NCBI RefSeq assembly: GCF_001434475.1
Contig: NZ_AZGF01000010.1
Coordinates: 204 to 64,203, forward strand
Reading direction: 5' to 3'
DNA length: 64,000 bases
Source: Paucilactobacillus suebicus DSM 5007 = KCTC 3549
GTDB taxonomy: Bacteria; Bacillota; Bacilli; Lactobacillales; Lactobacillaceae
Both the position numbers and the translations under genes were made by a program. Under the pieces are notes generated by a model, which did not search any database, was not told the origin of the DNA, and was given only the letters and a program-made list of their open reading frames with translations. Position 1 is the stretch's first letter. Each line of letters opens with the position of its first letter. Shown here piece by piece: positions 54,186 to 62,690 of this stretch.

Positions 54186-54276
54186 ATTATATTGAAAAAA
54201 ATAGTTGAAATTCATCAAAGTGGTATATCAGATATTGATTACAAATGCATCATAAATGCTTTTGAAAGCGTTGTCA
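54186..54276 (-). promoter_or_regulatory. Control region of the transporter-GH31-uxaC unit
   Basis: A minus-strand -10 TATAAT lies at 54186-54191. A perfect cre (54263-54276, plus-strand TGAAAGCGTTGTCA) and a CTGATATA motif (54224-54231, minus strand), shared with uxuB and gntK, lie upstream. The cre could also serve the divergent gene at 54501. Confidence 0.6.
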
Positions 54277-54500
54277 ACAGGTTTTAAAAATGCACACGGT
54301 AACATTTTTTTGTTTATTACAGACCCACGTATTTAATATGTTCTTGCAGGTATTTTCTTTCCTTATTATGTCCATTAAAATTGTTACATTAAAAAAATTA
54401 TCTAATATAACAGTTATTTTTTTGACTAAAAATCACAATTACTAGCTTTATTTAATTTTTTCGCATAGAATAAAAGCAATTTATCGAAGGACGTGATTAA
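54277..54500. other. AT-rich region upstream of the second 2-hydroxyacid dehydrogenase gene
   Basis: About 220 nt, very AT-rich, without a recognised frame. It holds the promoter of the plus-strand gene; TAGAAT at about 54467-54472 is a possible -10 and AAGGACG at 54487-54493 the ribosome site. Confidence 0.4.
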
Positions 54501-55460
54501 ATGTCATCTAAAAACTTGTTGGTGATTTCTCAAATTACTGACGATCAAAAAAATGTCATCAAAAAAATGGGAATTAATGTATTTGGCATAGATGATCTCG
54601 ATGTTCAGGTCTCAAAAAACGAAATCAACATTCTTTATGGTTGGAATAAAAAAATTGGATTAGACATCATCAATGCAGACCACTCTTCATTAGAGTGGAT
54701 CCATGCAATTTCAGCAGGTGTGGATAGCATTCCAATGGACATACTCTCTAAACGCAACATTAAGCTTACAAATGCTAGCGGTATCCACGCTGAATCAATT
54801 AGCCAGTCTGTGATCGCATTCATTCTGCATTTTGTTAGAGGCATTGACAATGCAGAATCAAATCGACTTAATAAAAATTGGATTACTAATGAAAATACAC
54901 AGCCTGCCATAATTTCAGATTTTGATTATTTAATATTTGGCACCGGACATATTGGACAGCAAATCGCCAGATTGTTGAAATCTCTGGGCGGACATACAAC
55001 TGGAGTTAATACATCAGGTCACCCTGCTGAATACTTCGATAAAACAGTCTCCATTAAAAATGTATCTAACCAGCTTATTCACGCTGATGTAATCATTAAC
55101 GTCATGCCCCTAACAGACTCGACACTGCATTACTTCAACTACGACCGTTTCGCATCTGCGAAGGAAATTTTCTTATTTATCAACGTCGGTAGAGGACCGG
55201 TTGTTGAATCAAAAGGTCTAATTAAAGCCATCAATGATGGCACAATCAAGCATGCTGCTCTGGACGTTTTTGAAGAGGAACCTTTAAAATCAGACAGTCC
55301 ATTTTGGACATTGCCGAATACTATCATCACTCCGCACAACACAGGAGTCGTTCGACACTTCAAAAATAAACAGATGCGTATTTTTCTTCCGAACTTAGAA
55401 CAGTATTTGAAAGATGGCACTTTTAAATCAAACCAAGTTAATTTGAACAGTGGATATTAA
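54501..55460 (+). CDS. D-isomer 2-hydroxyacid dehydrogenase
   Basis: A 319-residue NAD-dependent enzyme with FDYLIFGTGHIGQQIARLLKSLGGHTTGVNTSG (Rossmann loop), INVMPLTDSTLHYF, LFINVGRGPVVESKGLIKAI (Arg), ALDVFEEEPLKSDSPFW (Glu) and IITPHNTG (His). It is more distant from the protein at 36249 than typical paralogues, so a different substrate is likely. The setting between transporter and GH30 suggests a keto acid of uronate catabolism. Confidence 0.85.
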   Translation: MSSKNLLVISQITDDQKNVIKKMGINVFGIDDLDVQVSKNEINILYGWNKKIGLDIINADHSSLEWIHAISAGVDSIPMDILSKRNIKLTNASGIHAESISQSVIAFILHFVRGIDNAESNRLNKNWITNENTQPAIISDFDYLIFGTGHIGQQIARLLKSLGGHTTGVNTSGHPAEYFDKTVSIKNVSNQLIHADVIINVMPLTDSTLHYFNYDRFASAKEIFLFINVGRGPVVESKGLIKAINDGTIKHAALDVFEEEPLKSDSPFWTLPNTIITPHNTGVVRHFKNKQMRIFLPNLEQYLKDGTFKSNQVNLNSGY

Positions 55461-55490
55461 AAAAGATCTCCGTTTGTGGAGATCTTTTTT
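55459..55490 (+). terminator. Intrinsic terminator after the second 2-hydroxyacid dehydrogenase gene
   Basis: AAAAAAGATCTCC pairs with its complement (13 bp) around a 6-nt loop; T-run at the end. Confidence 0.92.
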
Positions 55491-55562
55491 ATCACTGCCC
55501 TGCACGATTAGTAGAACAAATTTTTACACAAAAAAGTAATTCATTCTAAAATCAAAAATTAT

Positions 55563-55603
55563 TTGACGAATATTCTTATTGTGATATATTGAAAGCGTAT
55601 TCA
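55563..55603 (+). promoter_or_regulatory. GH30 promoter with cre
   Basis: -35 TTGACG (55563-55568), 16-bp spacer, -10 TATATT (55585-55590). The perfect cre TGAAAGCGTATTCA (55590-55603) starts at the end of the -10 box and is identical to the cre of uxuB. Confidence 0.82.
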
Positions 55604-55661
55604 TGACGCAAACTAATATATCACAATTATTAGTCATCATTTTATGAGGAGGAACAGATTT

Positions 55662-57203
55662 ATGGCATTTAATAACTACTCGAATGAATTTTGGACAGTT
55701 ACCTCTGGTGATTTATCACAAAAACGTCAACATGTAGCGACACCTGAGATTAAGAACACAACAGGTAGTAAGAAAATCATTATCGATCCATCTACTGAAT
55801 ATCAAGATTGGCAAGGTGGTGGAGCGGCCATTACTGATTCTGCAGCAAAATTAATTTGGGAAAACCTTGATAAGTCAAAGAGACACGAATTATTAACTGA
55901 ACTATTTGATCCCGATCAAGGTGGATTTTCGGTTGTAAGAGTTCCACTGGGTTCTTGCGACTTTCAAAGTCAGGATTACTATACTTATGATGATGTTCCA
56001 TTTGGTGAGCACGATAGTAAGCTTGAAAAATTTTCAGTGGGCGAAGGTGTTCCGGGAGCAGAGGACGCAACAAAAGATCTCAAGCACATCGTTCCAGTTT
56101 TACAAGAAATACTACAAATAAATCCTGGAGTTAAGGTAATTGCATCGCCTTGGTCTGCACCGGCGTGGATGAAGAATACTGGTAAGCTAACTCACGGTGG
56201 TCACTTCAGATTTGGCGAATTCACCGGTAACGGATATAACGAAGAAAGCCGCTTTGAATACATTTATGCTCAATATTTCATCAAGTATATAGAGGAATAT
56301 CAAAAACTCGGCATTCCAATTTACGGCATAACTATTCAAAACGAACCTTCTAACGCAGCACATTGGCCAGCTATGATTTGGACAATTCCTCAACTTGCTG
56401 AATTTGGCTATAAGTATTTAAGACCGGCACTTAATAGATCATTTCCTGATACAAAGATGTATCTACTTGATGATAATTTTCACACATTGACCGAGCCTCT
56501 TACTAATAATGTGACTCGCGAACAGGCCACAGCATTTGATGGACTATCTGTGCATACCTATGTCGGCCCTTACACGAACCTATATAATGCAAGTCGTTCA
56601 TTTCCAAACTGGTCATTAATCATGACCGAACGTCGATGCATGATGGAAGAAACCGTTGAAGATGCTTCCCATATCATGATGGGCATTATCGGTAACTGGT
56701 TGGTTAGAAACGGTTTAAACATGATTACATTATGGAATCTTGCTCTAGATGAACGAGGACTCCCTAACGCCGCTGACTCTACCGGCAGACGTGGAGTTAT
56801 TACAATTGACCATACTACTGGTAAGATTCAGCGAAATTTAGAGTACTACATGCTTCGCAACTTTGGACAGGATGTTCCAGTGGGATCAAAGATCATTGCT
56901 TCCACCAACTATACCCCAGATGGATTTAGTGGTAGCATCGGATCAGTTGCATTCAAATCACCAGATAATTCAATTTCAGCACACATTTATAATCCTACAA
57001 ATGCACCGATAAAAGTTGCAATTACTATTAACGGTAATGGAAGTGAATGGCAAGAAGTTACTGTACCTGCATTTGGTACGGTTTGCTTTAGAAAATCAAA
57101 TGGAGTTATCAATGAATCAGAGGTTCCTGCAGACGAAGAATTCAAATTAAATCCAACCCCAGCAAACACTGATGATTTAACACCAACACAGTACCTTAAA
57201 TAA
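55662..57203 (+). CDS. GH30 family glycosidase
   Basis: About 513 residues; the ATG at 55662 lies 9 nt after AGGAGG, while an ATG six codons upstream overlaps that site. GH30 features: YQDWQGGGAAITDSAAKLIWE, VVRVPLGSCDF, VIASPWSAPAWMKNTGKLTHGGHF, acid/base Glu in GITIQNEPSNAAHWPAM, nucleophile Glu in LIMTERRCMMEE, then a C-terminal beta-sandwich ending in a FGTVCFRK strand. Members act on beta-glucosyl, beta-xylosyl or glucuronoxylan links; no signal peptide is seen, so it likely acts on imported oligosaccharides. Confidence 0.9.
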   Translation: MAFNNYSNEFWTVTSGDLSQKRQHVATPEIKNTTGSKKIIIDPSTEYQDWQGGGAAITDSAAKLIWENLDKSKRHELLTELFDPDQGGFSVVRVPLGSCDFQSQDYYTYDDVPFGEHDSKLEKFSVGEGVPGAEDATKDLKHIVPVLQEILQINPGVKVIASPWSAPAWMKNTGKLTHGGHFRFGEFTGNGYNEESRFEYIYAQYFIKYIEEYQKLGIPIYGITIQNEPSNAAHWPAMIWTIPQLAEFGYKYLRPALNRSFPDTKMYLLDDNFHTLTEPLTNNVTREQATAFDGLSVHTYVGPYTNLYNASRSFPNWSLIMTERRCMMEETVEDASHIMMGIIGNWLVRNGLNMITLWNLALDERGLPNAADSTGRRGVITIDHTTGKIQRNLEYYMLRNFGQDVPVGSKIIASTNYTPDGFSGSIGSVAFKSPDNSISAHIYNPTNAPIKVAITINGNGSEWQEVTVPAFGTVCFRKSNGVINESEVPADEEFKLNPTPANTDDLTPTQYLK

Positions 57204-57289
57204 CTAAGTGTCCTAACGTATTAATAGATTGAAACAAAGGTGATATCATCTACCAAAAATGCTAATTTAGTGTTTGAAATTATCTATGC

Positions 57290-57408
57290 TAAACGTGCTA
57301 TGGAAGACTCTCAAAACATTAGGTCTCCAAGACCAAAATCCAATTTTCAGGATTTTAGTCTTGGAGACCTAATATTTTGGGAGACAAGTGACCTTGTTCC
57401 CACTATCT
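57290..57408 (-). repeat. Long structured hairpin element (copy I)
   Basis: On the minus strand it runs from GATAGTGGGAA to GCACGTTTAG. The upper stem is long and almost perfect (TATTAGGTCTCCAAGAC with its complement, then AAAATCC/GGATTTT), while the basal stem is decayed. It lies between the convergent GH30 and uxuA genes, 32 nt after the uxuA stop, with the AGAGTG-like end facing uxuA. Confidence 0.85.
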
Positions 57409-57439
57409 TTCTTGAATATAGTCTTTCATCATCTTATTT

Positions 57440-58507
57440 TTATTTTTCCAATGCTTCCCACAATCCATTTAAATAAGCAATTCCCAAGGCACGATCGTAC
57501 AATCCGTATCCAGGTCTGCCTGTTTCACCCCAAATATTACGACCATGATCTGGGCGAATATATCCATCGAAATGAGTATCATGTAAGGCCTTCATAATTT
57601 CGTACATATCTAGTGAACCCTCGTCTGATAGATGTGCGGTTTCGTGAAAATCTCCCTGTTCATTATCAAATTTAATATTTCGTGCATGCACAAATGGCAC
57701 CCGATTTCTACTCACAAATTCACGAATGATTGCTGGAATATCATTACTTGGGTTTTCTCCCAAACTACCAGTACAAATCGTGAATCCGTTATATGGACTA
57801 TCGACCATTGCTTCAATTTGCCGCATATCATCAATATTTTTGTAGATTCTTGGCAAACCAAATAATGGACGTGGAGGATCATCTGGGTGAATAGCCATCT
57901 TTACGTCACATTCCTCGCATACTGGAATAATGGCCTGCAAGAAATACTGCAGATTATCTCTAAGCTGATTGTCGCTAATCCCCGCATATTCTTTAAACAA
58001 GCCTTTGACAGTTGTTAGTCGTTCTGGCTCCCATCCAGGTAAAGAATATCCATTTGATCCATTTTGAACGTCATCAATAATTTGCTCGGGAGATTTTTCA
58101 AGTCCAGCTGATTGAAATCTCATCACGTTTGAACCATCCGCTAGTTGATATTTTAAATCTGTCCTCATCCAGTCAAAAATTGGCATGAAATTGTAGCAAA
58201 TTACTTTGATGCCAAAACTCGCTAAGTTACGAATTGTTTGTTGATAATTTTCAAAATATTTATCTCGTCCATCTTTACCAGCCTTAATATCATCATGGAT
58301 ATTAACACTTTCAATCACTTCAAGCTTCAAGCCTGCATCTTCAACCTGATTTTTTAAGTTTTTAATTTTTTCTCTAGGCCAAACATCCCCGACAGGTACA
58401 TCATACAATGCACCAACGACCTGTGTAGTACCCGGAATTTGTCTAATTTGACTCAGAGTGATTGGATCATCCTTTTCACCAAACCAACGAAAGCCCATTT
58501 TTTCCAT
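57440..58507 (-). CDS. uxuA: Mannonate dehydratase
   Basis: About 355 residues from the ATG at 58507. It removes water from D-mannonate to give 2-keto-3-deoxygluconate. [39 protein letters not shown] lines up with the E. coli start [51 protein letters not shown] and [13 protein letters not shown] carry the metal-binding His and Cys. The ATG follows GGCGG; an ATG seven codons upstream has no better site. It completes the UxaC-UxuB-UxuA path but stands as its own unit. Confidence 0.94.
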   Translation of the reverse strand: MEKMGFRWFGEKDDPITLSQIRQIPGTTQVVGALYDVPVGDVWPREKIKNLKNQVEDAGLKLEVIESVNIHDDIKAGKDGRDKYFENYQQTIRNLASFGIKVICYNFMPIFDWMRTDLKYQLADGSNVMRFQSAGLEKSPEQIIDDVQNGSNGYSLPGWEPERLTTVKGLFKEYAGISDNQLRDNLQYFLQAIIPVCEECDVKMAIHPDDPPRPLFGLPRIYKNIDDMRQIEAMVDSPYNGFTICTGSLGENPSNDIPAIIREFVSRNRVPFVHARNIKFDNEQGDFHETAHLSDEGSLDMYEIMKALHDTHFDGYIRPDHGRNIWGETGRPGYGLYDRALGIAYLNGLWEALEK

Positions 58508-58748
58508 ATTTCCGCCATCTCCAAACAATTTGTGCTTCTTAATGTCTCTATATTAATTTGTTTTCTACTAGACAACAACAAATTAATAAGTTAAAATTAT
58601 TTTTCCACTTTAATTAAGCAATGCCCATTTATCAGCATTCGCACGTGACAGTTGCGCAGATGTAAGGTGCTTTATCATCATCAAGTGCTAGCTTGCAACT
58701 GATAAAATTGATAATTTTAGTTTCATCAAAGGCAAAGGGGATACAAGA
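58508..58748. other. Divergent upstream region of uxuA and the XRE gene
   Basis: About 240 nt. It holds both promoters; no cre was found. TTATCAG near 58628 and CTGATAA near 58699 form a distant inverted pair, with AGTTGC/GCAACT inside, but no continuous stem. The plus-strand gene has AAAGGGG before its TTG. Confidence 0.4.
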
Positions 58749-59186
58749 TTGAAAAACACTAACCTAAAATTTTCAAACAATCTCATTAAAGTAAGAAAAG
58801 ACAAGAAAATGTCTCAGGAAGAATTAGCTTCGAAACTATTTCTAACAAGACAATCAATTTCAAAATGGGAAACCGGTGAATCAGTACCAGACATGAACAA
58901 CTTAATTCAACTCGCACAAATATTAGATGTTGGACTAGATCAATTAGTATTAGGGATTGAACCACAAAGCAGTCTGAAGGTTAATCGCATGCAACAAGCA
59001 TTCTCACATATTATGGAACAAGATGAAGCAGATAAAGATTGGCATCAAAATCATCGATGGCGCCAATGGCAATATTCTCATATCAACAATGGATGGGAAT
59101 GGTTAGCTCGCTACTGGTGGGTATTATTTGCATTAATCGCCATGATTTCATATTTTATTTCAAATTTTCTTGGTAAACCGATGTAA
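58749..59186 (+). CDS. XRE-family regulator with a C-terminal membrane helix
   Basis: A 145-residue protein starting with TTG. The N-terminal Cro/C1 HTH is clear (NLIKVRKDKKMSQEELASKLFLTRQSISKWETGESVPDMNNLIQLAQILDVGLDQLVLG). A Trp-rich stretch and one membrane helix (WWVLFALIAMISYFISNFLG) follow, so it is probably membrane-tethered. Its target is unknown; the neighbours are uxuA and an MFS gene. Confidence 0.85.
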   Translation: MKNTNLKFSNNLIKVRKDKKMSQEELASKLFLTRQSISKWETGESVPDMNNLIQLAQILDVGLDQLVLGIEPQSSLKVNRMQQAFSHIMEQDEADKDWHQNHRWRQWQYSHINNGWEWLARYWWVLFALIAMISYFISNFLGKPM

Positions 59187-59195
59187 CAAATAGAT

Positions 59196-59228
59196 CGACT
59201 TCATTTAAACAGATGAAGTCGTTTTTAT
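59196..59228 (+). terminator. Intrinsic terminator after the XRE gene
   Basis: CGACTTCAT pairs with ATGAAGTCG (9 bp) around an 8-nt loop; TTTTTATTA follows. Confidence 0.87.
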
Positions 59229-59270
59229 TATGTTTAGAAGTTGTGAATTCACATTGTGGCCTTACTTCTT

Positions 59271-60434
59271 CTATTCAAGTGACCTTACTCGTTTCGCACT
59301 ATAAGTCATTAATATAAGACTTACGACCATTAACGCTGAAACTGAAACAAACAGTAGTGAATAACTACCATGATCAATAATAATGCCACCATATAACGGA
59401 CCAATTGCTCGACCAACAGAAATTCCCATATTAGCCATTCCCTGATACTTGCCGGTTTCACTAGGATCCGTCACTTGGTCAATCAAAGCTGGCATTCCTG
59501 GCAATCCTAGCATTTCCCCGACCGTTAAGATTATAAAATCAACAATAAAAAATGCGAATGTGTGCGCAAAAATTAGTATAAAAAACGACACAGCAAAGAT
59601 TAACACACCAACTTCAACTTGCCGGGTTAATTTCAAATAGGGCGCTAATTTATTTACCAACGGTTGCCCAAATAAAATTAGAAACCCGTTCATGGTCCAC
59701 AATAAGCTGTAAGCATAAAATGGAATGTGCATGTTAGTCATATGAACGGCCATTACGCTTTTCCACAAGGCGTAGCTAAGGTACGTTGCCACAATCACCA
59801 GACAGATCGTCCAGACAAATTTGATAACTTGCGGATGGGTTTTATTTGAACCTGTTACACTTTTACTGGTGTCTCGACTTACTTTCACGTTAAATGTGCA
59901 TAATATCAAAATTAAGAATGCCACATAACACAAACTAGTCACCGAAAAAACGACCGTCACACCCAATGAAAGTAAAAAACCAACTAGTAGCGTACCAACA
60001 ACTACACCTAAGTTAAGTGCCATGTACAATATATTAAATACGTAACGTGAATTTCGATTTTTCAATGATGCCGCATAAGCATTAATAACAGTGATATTAG
60101 CTCCATCGCCAAATCCAATCACAACCAATAAAATTGCAAAGATTGGCCAGCTATGAAAAAAGATTAATAAAATCACAGCGGTCGTTGCCACACTAACAGA
60201 TGCCAAAGCGGTTTTATATGGTTGCCAATGGTCAAATAACCAGCCACCTAGATAATTGCCGATGATCATTGCACATGACATGATGAATAGCACAACACCT
60301 GCTGTCGCTAACGTTTGATGCAAGTAATTGTGCATATATACGGTTGTTAGTGGCCATAAAAAAGCTGCCCCCGCATTATTAAAAAAATTGGCGAGGACAA
60401 CCCACTTCATCTTAATTTCTTTAGTTTGGCTCAT
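59271..60434 (-). CDS. MFS transporter (drug-efflux type)
   Basis: A 387-residue protein with about twelve membrane segments. NYLGGWLFDHWQPYKTALASV is the loop 2-3 motif; RYVFNILYMALNLGVVVGTLLVG, GEMLGLPGMPALIDQVTDPSETGKYQGMANMGISVGRAIGPLYGGII are typical of MdtG/YttB-like exporters. The substrate is unknown. It lies 22 nt after the PhnB-like gene on the same strand and is likely cotranscribed. Confidence 0.83.
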   Translation of the reverse strand: MSQTKEIKMKWVVLANFFNNAGAAFLWPLTTVYMHNYLHQTLATAGVVLFIMSCAMIIGNYLGGWLFDHWQPYKTALASVSVATTAVILLIFFHSWPIFAILLVVIGFGDGANITVINAYAASLKNRNSRYVFNILYMALNLGVVVGTLLVGFLLSLGVTVVFSVTSLCYVAFLILILCTFNVKVSRDTSKSVTGSNKTHPQVIKFVWTICLVIVATYLSYALWKSVMAVHMTNMHIPFYAYSLLWTMNGFLILFGQPLVNKLAPYLKLTRQVEVGVLIFAVSFFILIFAHTFAFFIVDFIILTVGEMLGLPGMPALIDQVTDPSETGKYQGMANMGISVGRAIGPLYGGIIIDHGSYSLLFVSVSALMVVSLILMTYSAKRVRSLE

Positions 60435-60456
60435 TATCTTTCCCTTCGGGTGGATC

Positions 60457-60900
60457 TTATTCTATTCGTTCTCCAACTCGGATTACCCAAGTAATTCCGT
60501 AATGATCGACAAATTGACCCATTCTGTCACCGTTTGCTTGCGGACTATATGGTAAAATAACGCGCACTGTGTCTGATTCTGTAACTTTATTAAATAGATC
60601 CTCCGCGATCTTGGTATCGTCAGTATCATTGCTATCAAAATCAAGTAAAATTGAGATAAGAGACGACGGTTGCGGTTCAGCCATAAATGCATCGGAACAG
60701 AGAATCTTTGTCCCGGCAACTTCAAATTCACCATGATACGTTGTGTCTTCCAAATTGCTTGGCATCATGCCGTAATACTCGGCTTGATCCTCAGATACAG
60801 GCAAACGTGATATATTAGTGGCGCCAAACACTTCTTTATAGTAGGCCATTGCTTCTTTGGCATTGATAAACGTTATATACGGATACAATTTTGCTGTCAT
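60457..60900 (-). CDS. VOC-superfamily PhnB-like protein
   Basis: About 147 residues; the ATG at 60900 follows CGGAGGA. The frame is open 20 codons upstream, through that site. [60 protein letters not shown] and [42 protein letters not shown] match the PhnB/3-demethylubiquinone methyltransferase-like VOC fold. Metal-binding residues are not conserved enough to name a reaction. Confidence 0.82.
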   Translation of the reverse strand: MTAKLYPYITFINAKEAMAYYKEVFGATNISRLPVSEDQAEYYGMMPSNLEDTTYHGEFEVAGTKILCSDAFMAEPQPSSLISILLDFDSNDTDDTKIAEDLFNKVTESDTVRVILPYSPQANGDRMGQFVDHYGITWVIRVGERIE

Positions 60901-60993
60901 CCATTCATTCCTCCGATTCACTGTCCGTTTTATTATATTTATAATTTTGGACCGCGTCAAACTGGGTTTTATAAAAAATTATATCGTTGTTTT

Positions 60994-61007
60994 TGAAAAC
61001 GTACACA
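60994..61007 (+). promoter_or_regulatory. cre site before glpK
   Basis: TGAAAACGTACACA matches the CcpA consensus fully and lies 48 nt before the glpK start. Confidence 0.75.
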
Positions 61008-61054
61008 AATACTGGTATCATAACCTTACTAGCTACTATTTGGAGGGAAAATTA

Positions 61055-62572
61055 ATGCCATTAAAATCACCAAGTAAATATGTATTGGCCATTGACCAAG
61101 GAACTTTAACCACCAGAGCCATGCTGTTTAACCAGCGGGGTTTTAAAGTGGCTGAAATTGAGCGACCACTACGCAGTTTTACTCCTAAGCTTGGTTGGAT
61201 GGAACACAATGCAAACGAAATTTGGAATGCGGTTCAGCAAGTTATTGCCACCATTCTGATAAATACTAGTATTCAGCCACAAAATATCGCTGCAATTGGC
61301 ATTACTAACCAACGTGAAACCACTGTTGTGTGGGACAAAAAAACTGGTGAGCCAATTTACCACGCCATTGGCTGGCAGTCTCAGCAATCAGCTAGCATTG
61401 CTCGACAATTAATCAAGGATGATCACAATGATTTATTCCGTGAAAAAACTGGATTAAACATTAATACTTATTTTTCCGCCACTAAGATTAGATGGATCCT
61501 GGATAATGTGGAAGGCGCGCAAGAAAGAGCGGAGGCTGGTGAATTATTATTTGGCACCATCGATTCATGGATTGCCTGGAAATTATCTGAAGGCGATATT
61601 CACGTGACGGATTATTCAAATGCCAGTCGCACGCTCCTATTTAACATTCACACACTAAAATGGGATACGGAATTGTTGAATCTGTTAAACATTCCAATTG
61701 AGATGATGCCTGAAGTTAAATCTAGTTCCGAGGTATATGCGACCACTAAAACATTTCAGTTTTATGGCGCTGAAGTCCCCATTGCTGGTATTGCGGGAGA
61801 CCAACAAGCTGCTCTTTTCGGGCAAGCTGGTTTTGAAAAGGGAACCGTTAAAAATACGTACGGTCCTGGTTCATTTATCGTTATGAATACTGGCGATGAG
61901 CCACAGTTATCAAAAAATAACTTGATTACTACGATCGCTTATGGCATAAATGGAAGGGTCACATATGCACTTGAGGGTAGTATTTTCGTTGCCGGTCAAG
62001 CAATTGATTGGTTGCAGGACAATATGGGGATGATTTCCAACCCATTCGAGTCACGAGAAGCTGCACTTGCTTCAACCAATGAAGATGAAGTCTACGTGGT
62101 GCCTGCATTTTCAGGGCTTGGTGCCCCATATTGGGATTTGGATGCTAGAGGTGCCGTTTTTGGGCTCACTCGTGGTACAAACCGTAATGATTTTATCAAG
62201 GCAACACTTCAATCCATTGCTTACCAAACACGTGATGTTATTGAAACGATGAAACAGGATACTGGTTTGTCGATTCCAACTTTAAAGGCCGATGGTGGTG
62301 CATCCAGAAACACCTACTTAATGCAGTTCCAGGCCGATATTCTGAATACTGAGGTCGACCGTGCTGCTGAAGAGGAAACTACCGCTTTAGGAGCTGCATT
62401 CTTGGCCGGGCTTGCCGTTGGCTACTGGCACAACACAGATGAATTGCGTGACGTGCTAGCAGATGGTAAACTTTTTACACCAGCAATGGACGATGCAAAA
62501 CGCAGTTATCTATATCATGGATGGCAAAATGCTGTCAGTGCTACACAAATGTTTAAACCGGATGACGATTAG
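61055..62572 (+). CDS. glpK: Glycerol kinase
   Basis: A 505-residue FGGY kinase from the ATG at 61055 (GGAGGG ribosome site); the frame is open 66 codons further upstream, through the cre. [97 protein letters not shown] and [21 protein letters not shown] are clear. It makes glycerol 3-phosphate. The HFYG motif whose His is phosphorylated by HPr in enterococcal and Bacillus enzymes reads QFYG here. No glpO or glpF is adjacent. Confidence 0.94.
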   Translation: MPLKSPSKYVLAIDQGTLTTRAMLFNQRGFKVAEIERPLRSFTPKLGWMEHNANEIWNAVQQVIATILINTSIQPQNIAAIGITNQRETTVVWDKKTGEPIYHAIGWQSQQSASIARQLIKDDHNDLFREKTGLNINTYFSATKIRWILDNVEGAQERAEAGELLFGTIDSWIAWKLSEGDIHVTDYSNASRTLLFNIHTLKWDTELLNLLNIPIEMMPEVKSSSEVYATTKTFQFYGAEVPIAGIAGDQQAALFGQAGFEKGTVKNTYGPGSFIVMNTGDEPQLSKNNLITTIAYGINGRVTYALEGSIFVAGQAIDWLQDNMGMISNPFESREAALASTNEDEVYVVPAFSGLGAPYWDLDARGAVFGLTRGTNRNDFIKATLQSIAYQTRDVIETMKQDTGLSIPTLKADGGASRNTYLMQFQADILNTEVDRAAEEETTALGAAFLAGLAVGYWHNTDELRDVLADGKLFTPAMDDAKRSYLYHGWQNAVSATQMFKPDDD

Positions 62573-62690
62573 CTTAAAGCGGGAACTTTCCCGTTATTGT
62601 CACAGGTAAAACGTTTTATCAAACTTATGACTAATTATATTTTTTGTCTCAAAGCGGTGTGTTTGCCGCTGATCGAAAGGAAGTGTCGAT

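Noticed and set aside
57240-57476. Plus-strand ORF of 78 codons between GH30 and uxuA
   Set aside because: It lies across hairpin copy I and the antisense end of uxuA, with no recognisable domain.
58627-58706. Large hairpin upstream of the XRE gene
   Set aside because: Only TTATCAG/CTGATAA and AGTTGC/GCAACT pair; the rest does not, and the end motifs of the long hairpin family are absent.
60857-61054. Longer glycerol kinase start 66 codons upstream
   Set aside because: The extra segment covers the cre and promoter and overlaps the divergent PhnB-like gene; the ATG at 61055 has GGAGGG and aligns with the family start.
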